The notes below the pieces were generated by a model. It searched no databases and was not told the DNA's origin. It worked only from the letters and a program-made list of their open reading frames with translations. A DNA stretch of 5,409 bases, taken from an uncultured Bacillaceae bacterium. GTDB lineage: Bacteria > Bacillota > Bacilli > Bacillales > Amphibacillaceae. The stretch is taken from NCBI GenBank assembly GCA_937925695.1, contig CALAMD010000036.1:1-5409 (forward strand), read 5' to 3'. The position numbers and the translations under genes were made by a program. Positions 1 to 5,409 of this stretch are shown piece by piece; the stretch's first letter is position 1; each line of letters begins with the position of its first letter.

Positions 1-25
1 CAGTTTGGATCAACCAAGAGCGAGC

Positions 26-1153
26 TTATAATACGATCAGATTTCCAAATAAGGTTATAAAAATATAGCTGACGATACCAACTGAAAGGGCTGCGGTTAG
101 TCCAATATAAAATGGTTTAAATCCTAGGCCTTTGAACATTCTAAAATCAGTGGACAATCCGACAGCTGACATGGCCATTCCTAATAAATAGGTTGATCCG
201 AAAGAACTGATTGATTCATGGAAGGTCTGCCAATTATCAGGTTTTAATATGCCGAATGCTGAACCGCTATTTAACACTGTCATGTCGCCAATTGTGCGCA
301 ACAAAGCAAAGGCTAAAAAGCCAATTACAAATGAAGGAATAAATCGATACCATTTTGGCAATTCCTCTGTTTGACCTTTGTCTTGCTTAAAAAACATAAC
401 CGCTACAAGTGGGATTACAACGATGATAAATAAGTTACGCGTTAATTTTGTTACGGTTGCAACATCAATGACTTTAGCCATGTCATACATTTGACTATAC
501 ATTAACGCTGAGCCTGTTACTTGGGCAGTATCATGAACGGCTGTTCCTAAAAACAATCCTACTTTCACTGGATCACCTGCAAATAGCAAATGCGCAAGGT
601 ACGGATACAATACCATGCCGATTAAGCCAAATATGGTAATGTTCGCAACGGCATAGGACACTTCATTTTCCTTTGCTTTGAGCACGGGTGAAATGGCCAT
701 AATTGCGGTTATACCACATATTGATGTACCAGATGCGATAAGCATACCTAATCTTCTTGATTGGCCTAATTTTTTCGTGATATATAAGGTGATTAGCAAC
801 CCACTAGCAATACAAACAATAATTAACGGCAGTCCCCATGCCCCTAACTTCAATGCTTCTGTTAAACTTAACCGTAAGCCAAGAAATATGATTCCTAAAC
901 GAAGGGCATATTTTGTCGTAAATGACACGCCTTTTTGAAATAGATGCGATAACCCGATAGTATTTCTTATCGCAATACCAAGGAAAATAGCAATAAAAAT
1001 ACTGGAAATCGGATTGCCACTACCAGCTGGTAACAGATTGCTTTTAATAAAAAATTTTTCTAAAACATCTGCTAGCCAGATCCCAAGTTGGGTGATCAAT
1101 AAACATAAAATAATACCAATAATGACATTCATCACTACATTCTTTTGTTTCAT
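26..1153 (-). CDS. Putative sulfate exporter, YeiH/UPF0324 family membrane protein
   Basis: This is a 375-residue integral membrane protein with about ten hydrophobic segments, the usual size for the UPF0324/YeiH family (named putative sulfate exporters; the substrate is not firmly proven). Family blocks visible in the translation are SGTSICGITAI at residues 141-151, GTAVHDTAQVTG at 203-214 and AMSAVGLSTDFRMF at 327-340. Between the last two blocks, a polar stretch (about 256-268) splits the hydrophobic core. The ATG start is preceded by AAAGGA with a rather long spacer of about 11 bases. The gene is complete, with a TAA stop 25 bases from the window edge. It follows the HAD phosphatase gene after 69 bases that contain a terminator hairpin, so it probably has its own promoter or depends on readthrough. 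Family assignment is confident; the sulfate role comes from the family name only. Confidence 0.93.
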   Translation of the reverse strand: MKQKNVVMNVIIGIILCLLITQLGIWLADVLEKFFIKSNLLPAGSGNPISSIFIAIFLGIAIRNTIGLSHLFQKGVSFTTKYALRLGIIFLGLRLSLTEALKLGAWGLPLIIVCIASGLLITLYITKKLGQSRRLGMLIASGTSICGITAIMAISPVLKAKENEVSYAVANITIFGLIGMVLYPYLAHLLFAGDPVKVGLFLGTAVHDTAQVTGSALMYSQMYDMAKVIDVATVTKLTRNLFIIVVIPLVAVMFFKQDKGQTEELPKWYRFIPSFVIGFLAFALLRTIGDMTVLNSGSAFGILKPDNWQTFHESISSFGSTYLLGMAMSAVGLSTDFRMFKGLGFKPFYIGLTAALSVGIVSYIFITLFGNLIVL

Positions 1154-1182
1154 AGTTAATCATTTCCTTTATAGTAGTAATT

Positions 1183-1212
1183 AAAAAAGAGGAGAGTGAT
1201 ATCACTCCCCCC
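1183..1212 (-). terminator. Rho-independent terminator after the HAD phosphatase gene
   Basis: Read on the minus strand, a G-rich left arm (GGGGGGAGTG) pairs through a four-base ATAT loop with CACTCTCCTC. This gives ten pairs, two of them G-U, followed at once by six T. It starts 10 bases after the HAD stop codon. The centre is a perfect 14-base DNA palindrome (GAGTGATATCACTC), so a protein-binding role is also possible. On the plus strand the hairpin is followed by C-rich sequence without a T run, so it acts in one direction only. Confidence 0.82.
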
Positions 1213-1222
1213 TAAATATTTT

Positions 1223-1960
1223 CTATAAAACAAATTTACGAATGGCCTTAGCTACGCCATGATGATCATTTGTATCGGTAACAAAATCTGCTGCTTGTTT
1301 TACCTTGTCCTGAGCATTACCCATTGCCACACCGAGACCTGCACGTTGAATCATTTTAATATCATTCAAACTATCTCCTACAGCCATTACTTCGTCCATG
1401 GTAATACCTAGCTTTTCACAAACGCGTTCGATACCGTTCGCCTTATTGACACCGACTGGATTTACTTCAATATTTGTTGGTAATGAATTAGTAATTTCTA
1501 ACTTGTCGTTGGTCGATAGTCTTTCTCTAATAATTTTTAATTTGTCCAAGTCTTCGGTCATATACCCAATTTTCAACCATTCATGGGCGGAAAAATCACC
1601 TGGATGGTCATAAAAAACTTTTTCTGTTGAAACGAGCCACATATATACATCTAAATCATGACCAAGTTGCCACATCTCTTCCATGAGTTGATGATCATGC
1701 AAATGACGCTCCACCAGTTCTTTTGAAGCCGTCCATATTTCACCGCCATTAACGGTCACAATATATGTATCAAGCTCTAAATCAACAGCATATGAGTAAC
1801 AAAAATCAATCCACCTGCCAGTGCTCAGCATGACTTGAACACCTTTTTCTCTTGCTTCAGCAATAGCTTGGCGATTTTCCTCCGACACTTTTAAATCACT
1901 CGATAATAATGTGCCGTCCATGTCCAATGCAATTAATTTAATCGTTTTTTTTCTGTCCAT
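1223..1960 (-). CDS. Cof-type HAD-IIB family hydrolase (sugar-phosphate-type phosphatase)
   Basis: This cytosolic HAD-superfamily phosphatase has 245 residues, near the short end for Cof/IIB proteins. All four HAD motifs are present: DMDGT at residues 13-17 (nucleophile Asp13, acid/base Asp15), STGR at 46-49, Lys173 in VNKANGIE, and GDSLND at 195-200 with Asp196 and Asp200 for Mg2+. The stretch between motifs II and III (about 75-165) is the IIB cap that sets substrate choice. Relatives dephosphorylate sugar phosphates, FMN or pyridoxal phosphate; the substrate cannot be read from sequence. I chose the ATG at 1960 because AGAAGGTG lies 6 bases upstream; a GTG at 1969, three codons earlier in frame, has a poor site. 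The SD overlaps the TGA of a possible upstream small ORF, and a terminator follows the stop. Confidence 0.93.
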   Translation of the reverse strand: MDRKKTIKLIALDMDGTLLSSDLKVSEENRQAIAEAREKGVQVMLSTGRWIDFCYSYAVDLELDTYIVTVNGGEIWTASKELVERHLHDHQLMEEMWQLGHDLDVYMWLVSTEKVFYDHPGDFSAHEWLKIGYMTEDLDKLKIIRERLSTNDKLEITNSLPTNIEVNPVGVNKANGIERVCEKLGITMDEVMAVGDSLNDIKMIQRAGLGVAMGNAQDKVKQAADFVTDTNDHHGVAKAIRKFVL

Positions 1961-1965
1961 GCCTT

Positions 1966-2145
1966 TCACCTTCTCATCTGTATTCCCTTGTCGCTTAGGT
2001 TTCTTCGCCCATCCAATGGGATCAATGGCTGATCCTTGATCATTTCAAAAAAACCCAAATCCGAAAAATAAAAAATAGGTTCATACACAAACAATTTTTT
2101 ATTAAACACACCATTAAGTCTATCATAGTTTGAGAATAACATCAT
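1966..2145 (-). CDS. Possible small hypothetical protein upstream of the HAD gene
   Basis: An open frame of 59 codons starts at tandem ATGs (2145 and 2142), with GGAG seven bases upstream. The frame stays open back to a GTG at 2208 (80 codons), but that start has only an AGGA 12 bases away. The predicted product is not clearly membrane-spanning; it has an aromatic middle part (LFVYEPIFYFSDLGFFEM) and a basic end (GIQMRR). I do not recognise it. In its favour, the TGA lies within the Shine-Dalgarno of the HAD gene, the spacing expected for translational coupling, and without it there would be about 350 bases lacking a gene in an otherwise compact region. Against it, the frame is short, AT-rich and has no known domain. 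It could be a decayed gene remnant or chance. Confidence 0.35.
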   Translation of the reverse strand: MMLFSNYDRLNGVFNKKLFVYEPIFYFSDLGFFEMIKDQPLIPLDGRRNLSDKGIQMRR

Positions 2146-2310
2146 ACTTTCGCTCCATTTACGTACGTGTAATTCTCCTAAGCAAATCTTACAAAGACAC
2201 TTCAGCACCCTCGTTTTGAATCCTTTTACCTTGTTTGATTTAACAAATGACCAGTTGTTTCCGAAAGTAATTCGTTTGTGAGGATCTGTTGACCAAAAAA
2301 TTCGCCCCAG

Positions 2311-3525
2311 CTAATCAAGTACATATTTATTCCGGCCGGCTCCCATACCAAATATAATGGCAAGCAAGGTTACTCCAATTAATACGATAAGGGGTATTTG
2401 CCAATCATTGGTGAGATCATGAATAAAGCCAATCAAAACCGGACCTAAGGCAGCTAATAAATACCCAATTGACTGGGCCATCCCAGAAAGTTCAGCAGCA
2501 TGTTTTGCCGTTTTAGCTCGAATCGCCAAAAATGTTAATGCTAAAGCAAAACAACCTCCTAAAGGAATACCTATCAGCGTAGTACTAATGAAAATAGTGA
2601 TAAATGAAGTGCTTAACAGCAGACCTAAAAAGCCAATAATGGCACTTCCACCTAAGATCGCGACGAGTATTTGTTGTGATTTTAATCGACCAGCGATGAC
2701 CGGTACGAAAAAACTGGCGGGCATACCAATTAATTGGGTATATGAAAGCATCCATCCTGCAGCCGTAGGAGCTAATCCTTTGTCGAATAAAATTTCCGGT
2801 AACCATGAAATACTGACATAAAATAATGATGATTGCAATCCCATAAATAGCGCCACTTGCCAAGCTAAAGATGAACGCCAAATTTGACCATTACTTTTTG
2901 AAACGTTCATCACAGCGATTGATTCTGTCGTATGATTGTTTTTCGCAATGTATATCCAAATAAAGATGCCAATAATCGCTGGGATTGTCCACACGAGTAG
3001 TGACAATTGCCAACCCAAATTTAACCCCTTTGCTATCGGTAAACTGACACCTGAAGCAATCGCAGCTAAAATTCCCATCGTTGTTGAATAGACGCTCGTC
3101 ATCAAAGCAGCCTGATGAGGAAACTTATCTTTCACGACCCCAGGTAACAGCACATTACAAATCGCAATGCCTAACCCAACGAAGATAGTCCCTACAAAAA
3201 GCAAAGCAACGTAAGAAAGAGAACGTATACTAATTCCCACGACAATAATGGCTAGGCCTAATACCATCGTCCACTCGTTTGTAAATCGTTGACTAATTTT
3301 CGGTACGATAGGTGATATAAAAGCAAAGGCGAGTAAAGGCAAACTCGTTAATAATCCGGCACTCCAATTCGCTAAGCCTACATCATCACGAATCATACCG
3401 ATTAATGGACCAACAGAGGTCATTCCCGGACGTAAATTAAAAGCAATAAAAATAATACCAACGATGATCATGATCTGGTATATCTTTCTTGTGACTTTAT
3501 GAGCATGAATGTTTTGTTGATTCAA
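2311..3525 (-). CDS. MFS transporter, CynX/NimT family
   Basis: This 404-residue twelve-helix major facilitator belongs to the group that includes E. coli CynX (cyanate), NimT (2-nitroimidazole) and Bacillus YycB-like proteins. Characteristic blocks are FNLRPGMTSVGPL at residues 29-41 in helix 1, GLGIAICNVLLPGVVKDKFP at 117-136, and ALTFLAIRAKTAKHAAELSG at 329-348 followed by MAQSIGYLLAALGPVLIGF at 349-367. The loop joining the two six-helix halves is about 195-218. The start is TTG, supported by AAAGGAG seven bases upstream and by the lack of a usable in-frame ATG before helix 1. It is separated from the upstream DUF378 gene by a terminator and 294 bases, so it is probably its own unit. The substrate cannot be told from sequence; efflux of a small organic or anionic compound is the family expectation. 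Confidence 0.93.
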   Translation of the reverse strand: MNQQNIHAHKVTRKIYQIMIIVGIIFIAFNLRPGMTSVGPLIGMIRDDVGLANWSAGLLTSLPLLAFAFISPIVPKISQRFTNEWTMVLGLAIIVVGISIRSLSYVALLFVGTIFVGLGIAICNVLLPGVVKDKFPHQAALMTSVYSTTMGILAAIASGVSLPIAKGLNLGWQLSLLVWTIPAIIGIFIWIYIAKNNHTTESIAVMNVSKSNGQIWRSSLAWQVALFMGLQSSLFYVSISWLPEILFDKGLAPTAAGWMLSYTQLIGMPASFFVPVIAGRLKSQQILVAILGGSAIIGFLGLLLSTSFITIFISTTLIGIPLGGCFALALTFLAIRAKTAKHAAELSGMAQSIGYLLAALGPVLIGFIHDLTNDWQIPLIVLIGVTLLAIIFGMGAGRNKYVLD

Positions 3526-3541
3526 TGAAAGACTCCTTTCA
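3526..3541 (-). promoter_or_regulatory. Ribosome-binding site of the MFS gene enclosed in a small hairpin
   Basis: On the minus strand TGAAAG-GAGT-CTTTCA forms a perfect six-pair stem with a four-base loop. The Shine-Dalgarno AAAGGAG spans the left arm and loop, and the hairpin ends directly at the TTG start codon. The site is a good ribosome-binding site and decides the non-ATG start; its enclosure in a stem could lower translation. The stem is short and AU-rich, so its strength in vivo is uncertain. Confidence 0.55.
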
Positions 3542-3767
3542 ACGTCACTAACAGGTTAAATATATCATAATTATAGGCATTAAAGTAAAAAACTGCATTT
3601 TTGAATTGTATTTGTGGAAATTAACATAAATAAATTCATTGTTACACCATATTTTTTCGGGAATGAAAGGAAGTGTATTTTTACATATGGATAAAATGTA
3701 TTTTTGCACCGTATATTCGGACATTATAGGGATCAAATAAATGCATGATTTTTGCAAAAATTTTATC
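3542..3767. other. AT-rich intergenic leader upstream of the MFS gene
   Basis: About 226 bases lie between the DUF378 terminator and the MFS ribosome-binding site. It holds no convincing gene; one 73-codon minus-strand frame here has no SD of note and looks like chance. It does hold several TATAAT-like boxes and four loosely related blocks of the form TGYATTTTTRCA, at plus positions 3594-3605, 3674-3685, 3697-3708 and 3746-3756. The two middle copies are exactly 23 bases apart. It probably carries the MFS promoter and perhaps operator sites. Confidence 0.5.
3570..3598 (-). promoter_or_regulatory. Candidate sigma-A promoter for the MFS gene
   Basis: A perfect TATAAT (plus-strand positions 3570-3575) lies about 45 bases upstream of the TTG start on the minus strand. 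The best-spaced -35 (ATGCAG, 17-base spacer, 3593-3598) matches the consensus poorly. An alternative -10 (TGATATATT, extended form) lies a few bases closer to the gene, and another TATAAT is at 3723-3728. The region is so AT-rich that chance -10 boxes are expected, so only the general location is supported. Confidence 0.35.
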
Positions 3768-3801
3768 AAAAAAAAGACGCCTAATCAATGTGATTAGACG
3801 T
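3768..3801 (-). terminator. Rho-independent terminator after the DUF378 gene
   Basis: On the minus strand ACGTCTAATC pairs with GATTAGGCGT (ten pairs, one G-U) across a five-base ACATT loop, followed by one C and eight T. It begins 18 bases after the TAA of the DUF378 gene. There is no matching T run on the plus strand. It separates the TDT/DUF378 region from the MFS gene. Confidence 0.9.
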
Positions 3802-3819
3802 ACACAAAGAAACTAACGG

Positions 3820-4131
3820 TTATATTTGCCGGTAATCATCATCGTCTGAGCGACTTCTACCGAGAAAATCTTCCTCATCCGCAAATTCGGTTCCATAACT
3901 CACATTTCGTGAATGAATCGTCCGGTCTTCCTCTTCTTCCATCAGATTGGCAAAGATGGATAGACAAATAATCCCACTAAGCCCAACAAGCGTATAAACG
4001 AGACGAGAAAGGCCTGCATCCTGTCCACCAAATATCGCTGCGACTAAATCAAACTGAAATAAACCTATTAGTCCCCAATTGACAGCACCAATAATGGTCA
4101 AAGTTAAGGCAATCCGCTTCAATGTAGTCAT
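3820..4131 (-). CDS. DUF378 domain-containing small membrane protein
   Basis: This is a 103-residue protein whose first 65 residues match the DUF378 pattern: helix 1 with IIGAVNWGLIGLFQFDLVAA (13-32), a short FGGQDAGLSR loop, and helix 2 LVYTLVGLSGIICLSIF (44-60). The function of DUF378 (YuzA-like) proteins is unknown. Unlike the roughly 70-80 residue members that stop after the second helix, this one has a hydrophilic tail (about 65-103) rich in Asp and Glu (MEEEEDR, DDDDY). The start is the ATG at 4131 with AAAGGAG-type SD eight bases upstream; an in-frame ATG eleven codons earlier lies within a leader inverted repeat and has no such site. It lies 175 bases after the TDT transporter gene and is closed by a strong terminator. 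Confidence 0.9.
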   Translation of the reverse strand: MTTLKRIALTLTIIGAVNWGLIGLFQFDLVAAIFGGQDAGLSRLVYTLVGLSGIICLSIFANLMEEEEDRTIHSRNVSYGTEFADEEDFLGRSRSDDDDYRQI

Positions 4132-4154
4132 CAAGTCAGCTCCTTTGTTATTTT

Positions 4155-4172
4155 GTAAGTACATAGACTTAC
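4155..4172. repeat. Inverted repeat in the leader of the DUF378 gene
   Basis: GTAAGT and ACTTAC arms of six bases flank a six-base spacer. It lies 23 bases upstream of the chosen DUF378 ATG, downstream of the candidate promoter. It could be an operator or a weak mRNA hairpin; nothing in the sequence says which, and a six-base inverted repeat can occur by chance. Confidence 0.35.
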
Positions 4173-4190
4173 GTTCATTAGCTTTTGCAA

Positions 4191-4215
4191 ATAACCAAAG
4201 ATTATACTGTAAAAC
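4191..4215 (-). promoter_or_regulatory. Candidate promoter of the DUF378 gene (sigma-B-like, overlapping a TATAAT)
   Basis: On the minus strand GTTTTA and GGTTAT are separated by 13 bases, each matching five of six positions of the Bacillus general-stress sigma-B consensus (GTTTAA / GGGTAT). Within the spacer lies a perfect TATAAT (plus 4201-4206), which could serve sigma-A but has no good -35. The placement, about 60 bases before the start codon, suits a promoter. The sigma-B reading is a pattern match by eye only. Confidence 0.35.
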
Positions 4216-4306
4216 ATTGAAGAATCATTCATATAAAGGCCATTTTGGGGAATAATTAATCGCAAAAGAGTCTTCTATCTAAGTATGCGTATTGTACGAT
4301 TCATTT

Positions 4307-5257
4307 TTACATGATTTCTTGGCGAAACATTTGGATGGTTTTCCAAGTTAAACCAAACATAAGCATAACTAAAATGACGAGTAATATGAAGGATATCCAT
4401 GCTAAATATAGCGCGTATACTTCCCCATACATTCGTATTGTTGCCAGTGAAAAAGCTGCTAACGGAAATAAGAGCGACCACCAAGATAAATAAAAACGTA
4501 CGGTAAAGAACCGGTTGATTTGAAATATCAGTAGCAATCCGATAAAAAATGCAAACCCATATAATATATACGAAAAGGCATTCAATGTCTCGCTTAGGTT
4601 CATATACGATACGAAGCCGACTGACGGTGGCGCTAATAAAATAAATAATGAAGGGATGAGTTGTTCTGGTAATGGCTCAGTAAAAAACAGCCGACTGACT
4701 ATCAAAACCAGATAAACGATACCAAAAACAATACCAATGCTAAAGAAAAACCAGTTTACTTCTATGGGTGCGTGGTACTTCCCAGCAATAGGAATGATTA
4801 AATTACCAACTATCGGGATAAATGAAACTGGTGCGATTTGCTTAAGTTGGAATTTTTCCGACCAAATTTTTCTCGTTAAAATAAGTAAAGTTAACCCAAG
4901 CTGCATGGCAACGCCCGTAATCCAAACAATAAATGATAATGATGACGAAAAATCAATTAATAAAACAGCGAGCAAGAGCAAACTCATCGGTACTGTTGCA
5001 AAAAAATTCATTTGTAGCGGATGTTGGAATTCAGCTTTTACTTTGTCAAAATGGCGGAGTGACTGGTATCCCAATAACAAAATGTTGATCCCTAACATGA
5101 TAAGCGATAGGAATAAGAAAATCGTTGATATGAGCTGGCCTAGGTCATATATTTCTTCAACATTTCTGATCACAACGGTTACCGCCATATACCCCATAAC
5201 GCTAGCAAATAATGCAATGGAATAATGACGGGAAATCGAACTTATTTGCAATTTCAC
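4307..5257 (-). CDS. TDT/SLAC1-family anion transporter or channel (TehA-like)
   Basis: This 316-residue protein has about ten hydrophobic helices, the expected size for the tellurite-resistance/dicarboxylate transporter (TDT) family, which includes bacterial TehA, plant SLAC1 anion channels, yeast malate permease Mae1 and sulfite pump SSU1. Recognisable blocks are HPLQMNFFATVPMSLLLL at residues 79-96, FIPIVGNLIIPIAGK at 146-160, PLPEQLIPSLFILLAPPSVG at 195-214, and YLSWWSLLFPLAAFSLAT at 256-273. The start is GTG, fixed by GGAGG six bases upstream; no in-frame ATG precedes the first helix. No clear terminator follows, so some transcripts may run into DUF378. Such genes are often labelled tellurite resistance or C4-dicarboxylate transporter; the sequence only supports a passive or coupled anion path in the membrane. 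Confidence 0.9.
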   Translation of the reverse strand: MKLQISSISRHYSIALFASVMGYMAVTVVIRNVEEIYDLGQLISTIFLFLSLIMLGINILLLGYQSLRHFDKVKAEFQHPLQMNFFATVPMSLLLLAVLLIDFSSSLSFIVWITGVAMQLGLTLLILTRKIWSEKFQLKQIAPVSFIPIVGNLIIPIAGKYHAPIEVNWFFFSIGIVFGIVYLVLIVSRLFFTEPLPEQLIPSLFILLAPPSVGFVSYMNLSETLNAFSYILYGFAFFIGLLLIFQINRFFTVRFYLSWWSLLFPLAAFSLATIRMYGEVYALYLAWISFILLVILVMLMFGLTWKTIQMFRQEIM

Positions 5258-5409
5258 CCACTCCCTCCGTAGATAAAATCAATATTTGTAAGGGCTAGTA
5301 TTTTATAATTGTAATTGCATTTATTGATGCGATCTTGCATATTTGATCGTAAAAAAAGTAAAATTGTGAGCAACGCATAAACAATGCATTTAGAATTTAT
5401 GCATGATCG
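5258..5409. other. Upstream region of the TDT transporter gene
   Basis: There is no gene in these 152 bases. It contains the SD GGAGG for the GTG start, a TATAAA-like -10 (minus strand, plus positions 5302-5307) without a good -35, and a seven-base inverted repeat (GCATAAA 5375-5381 / TTTATGC 5396-5402) that encloses an ATGCAT palindrome at 5384-5389. GATC occurs repeatedly (around 5330, 5345 and at the window end). This is where the promoter and any regulator site of the TDT gene should lie, but I cannot fix either. Confidence 0.4.
5375..5402. repeat. Inverted repeat upstream of the TDT gene
   Basis: GCATAAA and its complement TTTATGC are separated by 14 bases, with ATGCAT between them. The arms lie about 120-145 bases upstream of the GTG start. 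It may be a regulator-binding site for this gene or for an unseen neighbour beyond the window. The arms are short and AT-rich, so chance is possible. Confidence 0.35.

Noticed and set aside
678..938. An 86-codon plus-strand frame
   Set aside because: It is antisense to the YeiH-family gene, with no recognisable domain.
1961..1969. GTG at 1969 as the HAD gene start
   Set aside because: The ATG at 1960 has AGAAGGTG at the right distance, and the GTG itself is part of that SD.
2146..2208. CxxC at the front of the longer small ORF as a ComFC-type zinc motif
   Set aside because: There is only one CxxC with an extra Cys, no second pair, and none of the later phosphoribosyltransferase motifs, so the likeness is superficial.
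2209..2310. A terminator after the MFS gene
   Set aside because: Only four- to five-base stems occur (such as AACAA/TTGTT), with no T run after them.
2585..2881. A 98-codon minus-strand frame
   Set aside because: It is an out-of-frame shadow inside the MFS gene, which carries clear family motifs in its own frame.
3548..3769. A 73-codon minus-strand frame in the MFS leader
   Set aside because: It overlaps the region expected to hold the promoter, is low in complexity, and shows no good SD or domain. Chance in AT-rich DNA is more likely.
4132..4164. An earlier in-frame ATG for the DUF378 gene, adding 11 residues
   Set aside because: The added residues are polar and unlike the family start, while the ATG at 4131 has an AAAGGAG-type SD at the proper spacing.
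4210..4306. A terminator after the TDT gene
   Set aside because: The best hairpin (CGTA/TACG) is four pairs with no U run, so readthrough towards DUF378 cannot be excluded.
4737..5225. A 162-codon open frame on the plus strand
   Set aside because: It lies wholly opposite the well-supported TDT gene, has no family resemblance, and its residues look like an antisense translation of membrane helices.
5335..5364. A plus-strand promoter (TTGCAT, 18-base spacer, TAAAAT)
   Set aside because: It is a moderate match in AT-rich sequence, with no gene visible downstream in the window to support it.
5363..5380. A lac-operator or CRP-like word (AATTGTGAGC) upstream of the TDT gene
   Set aside because: The second half-site TCACA is missing at the required spacing, and the host looks like a Bacillota, where CRP sites of this type are not expected.

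Overview
The window is AT-rich and every gene I can support reads on the minus strand. The Shine-Dalgarno sites are strong (AAAGGAG, GGAGG types), the terminators are clean hairpin-plus-U-run structures, and two starts are not ATG (GTG, TTG). The protein families (YeiH/UPF0324, Cof-type HAD, CynX/NimT MFS, DUF378, TDT/SLAC1) fit a low-GC Bacillota, most likely a Bacillaceae relative such as the Oceanobacillus/Virgibacillus group. The genus is inferred from protein style, not from a marker gene.

Layout in transcription order (high to low coordinates). Positions 5409-5258 are an untranslated upstream region with GATC- and TGCAT-rich inverted repeats. Then comes a ten-helix TDT/SLAC1-type anion transporter or channel (5257-4307, GTG start). 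A 175-base gap follows, with a candidate promoter and a short inverted repeat, and leads to a small DUF378 membrane protein with an acidic tail (4131-3820). A strong terminator (3801-3768) closes that unit. A very AT-rich leader (3767-3526) carries candidate -10 boxes, repeated TGYATTTTTRCA-like blocks and a hairpin that contains the ribosome-binding site. It leads to an MFS transporter of the CynX/NimT family (3525-2311, TTG start). A loosely filled stretch (2310-1961) holds one possible small hypothetical ORF (2145-1966), whose stop lies inside the Shine-Dalgarno of a Cof-type HAD-IIB phosphatase (1960-1223). A terminator hairpin (1212-1183) sits only 30 bases before the last gene, a YeiH-family putative sulfate exporter (1153-26), which is complete and ends near the window edge.

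How they fit together: three of the five clear genes are multi-pass transporters from unrelated families whose characterised members handle small anions or anion-like compounds (TehA/SLAC1/SSU1 for anions and sulfite, CynX/NimT for cyanate and nitroimidazoles, YeiH for proposed sulfate). The gaps and terminators argue for at least three transcription units, not one operon, so a shared pathway is only a weak inference. I see no mobile element, CRISPR array, tRNA, rRNA or recognisable riboswitch. I found no convincing undescribed multi-gene system. The most interesting points are local regulatory ones: the SD hairpin before the TTG start, the terminator packed against the yeiH-like start, and the repeated AT-rich blocks upstream of the MFS gene.
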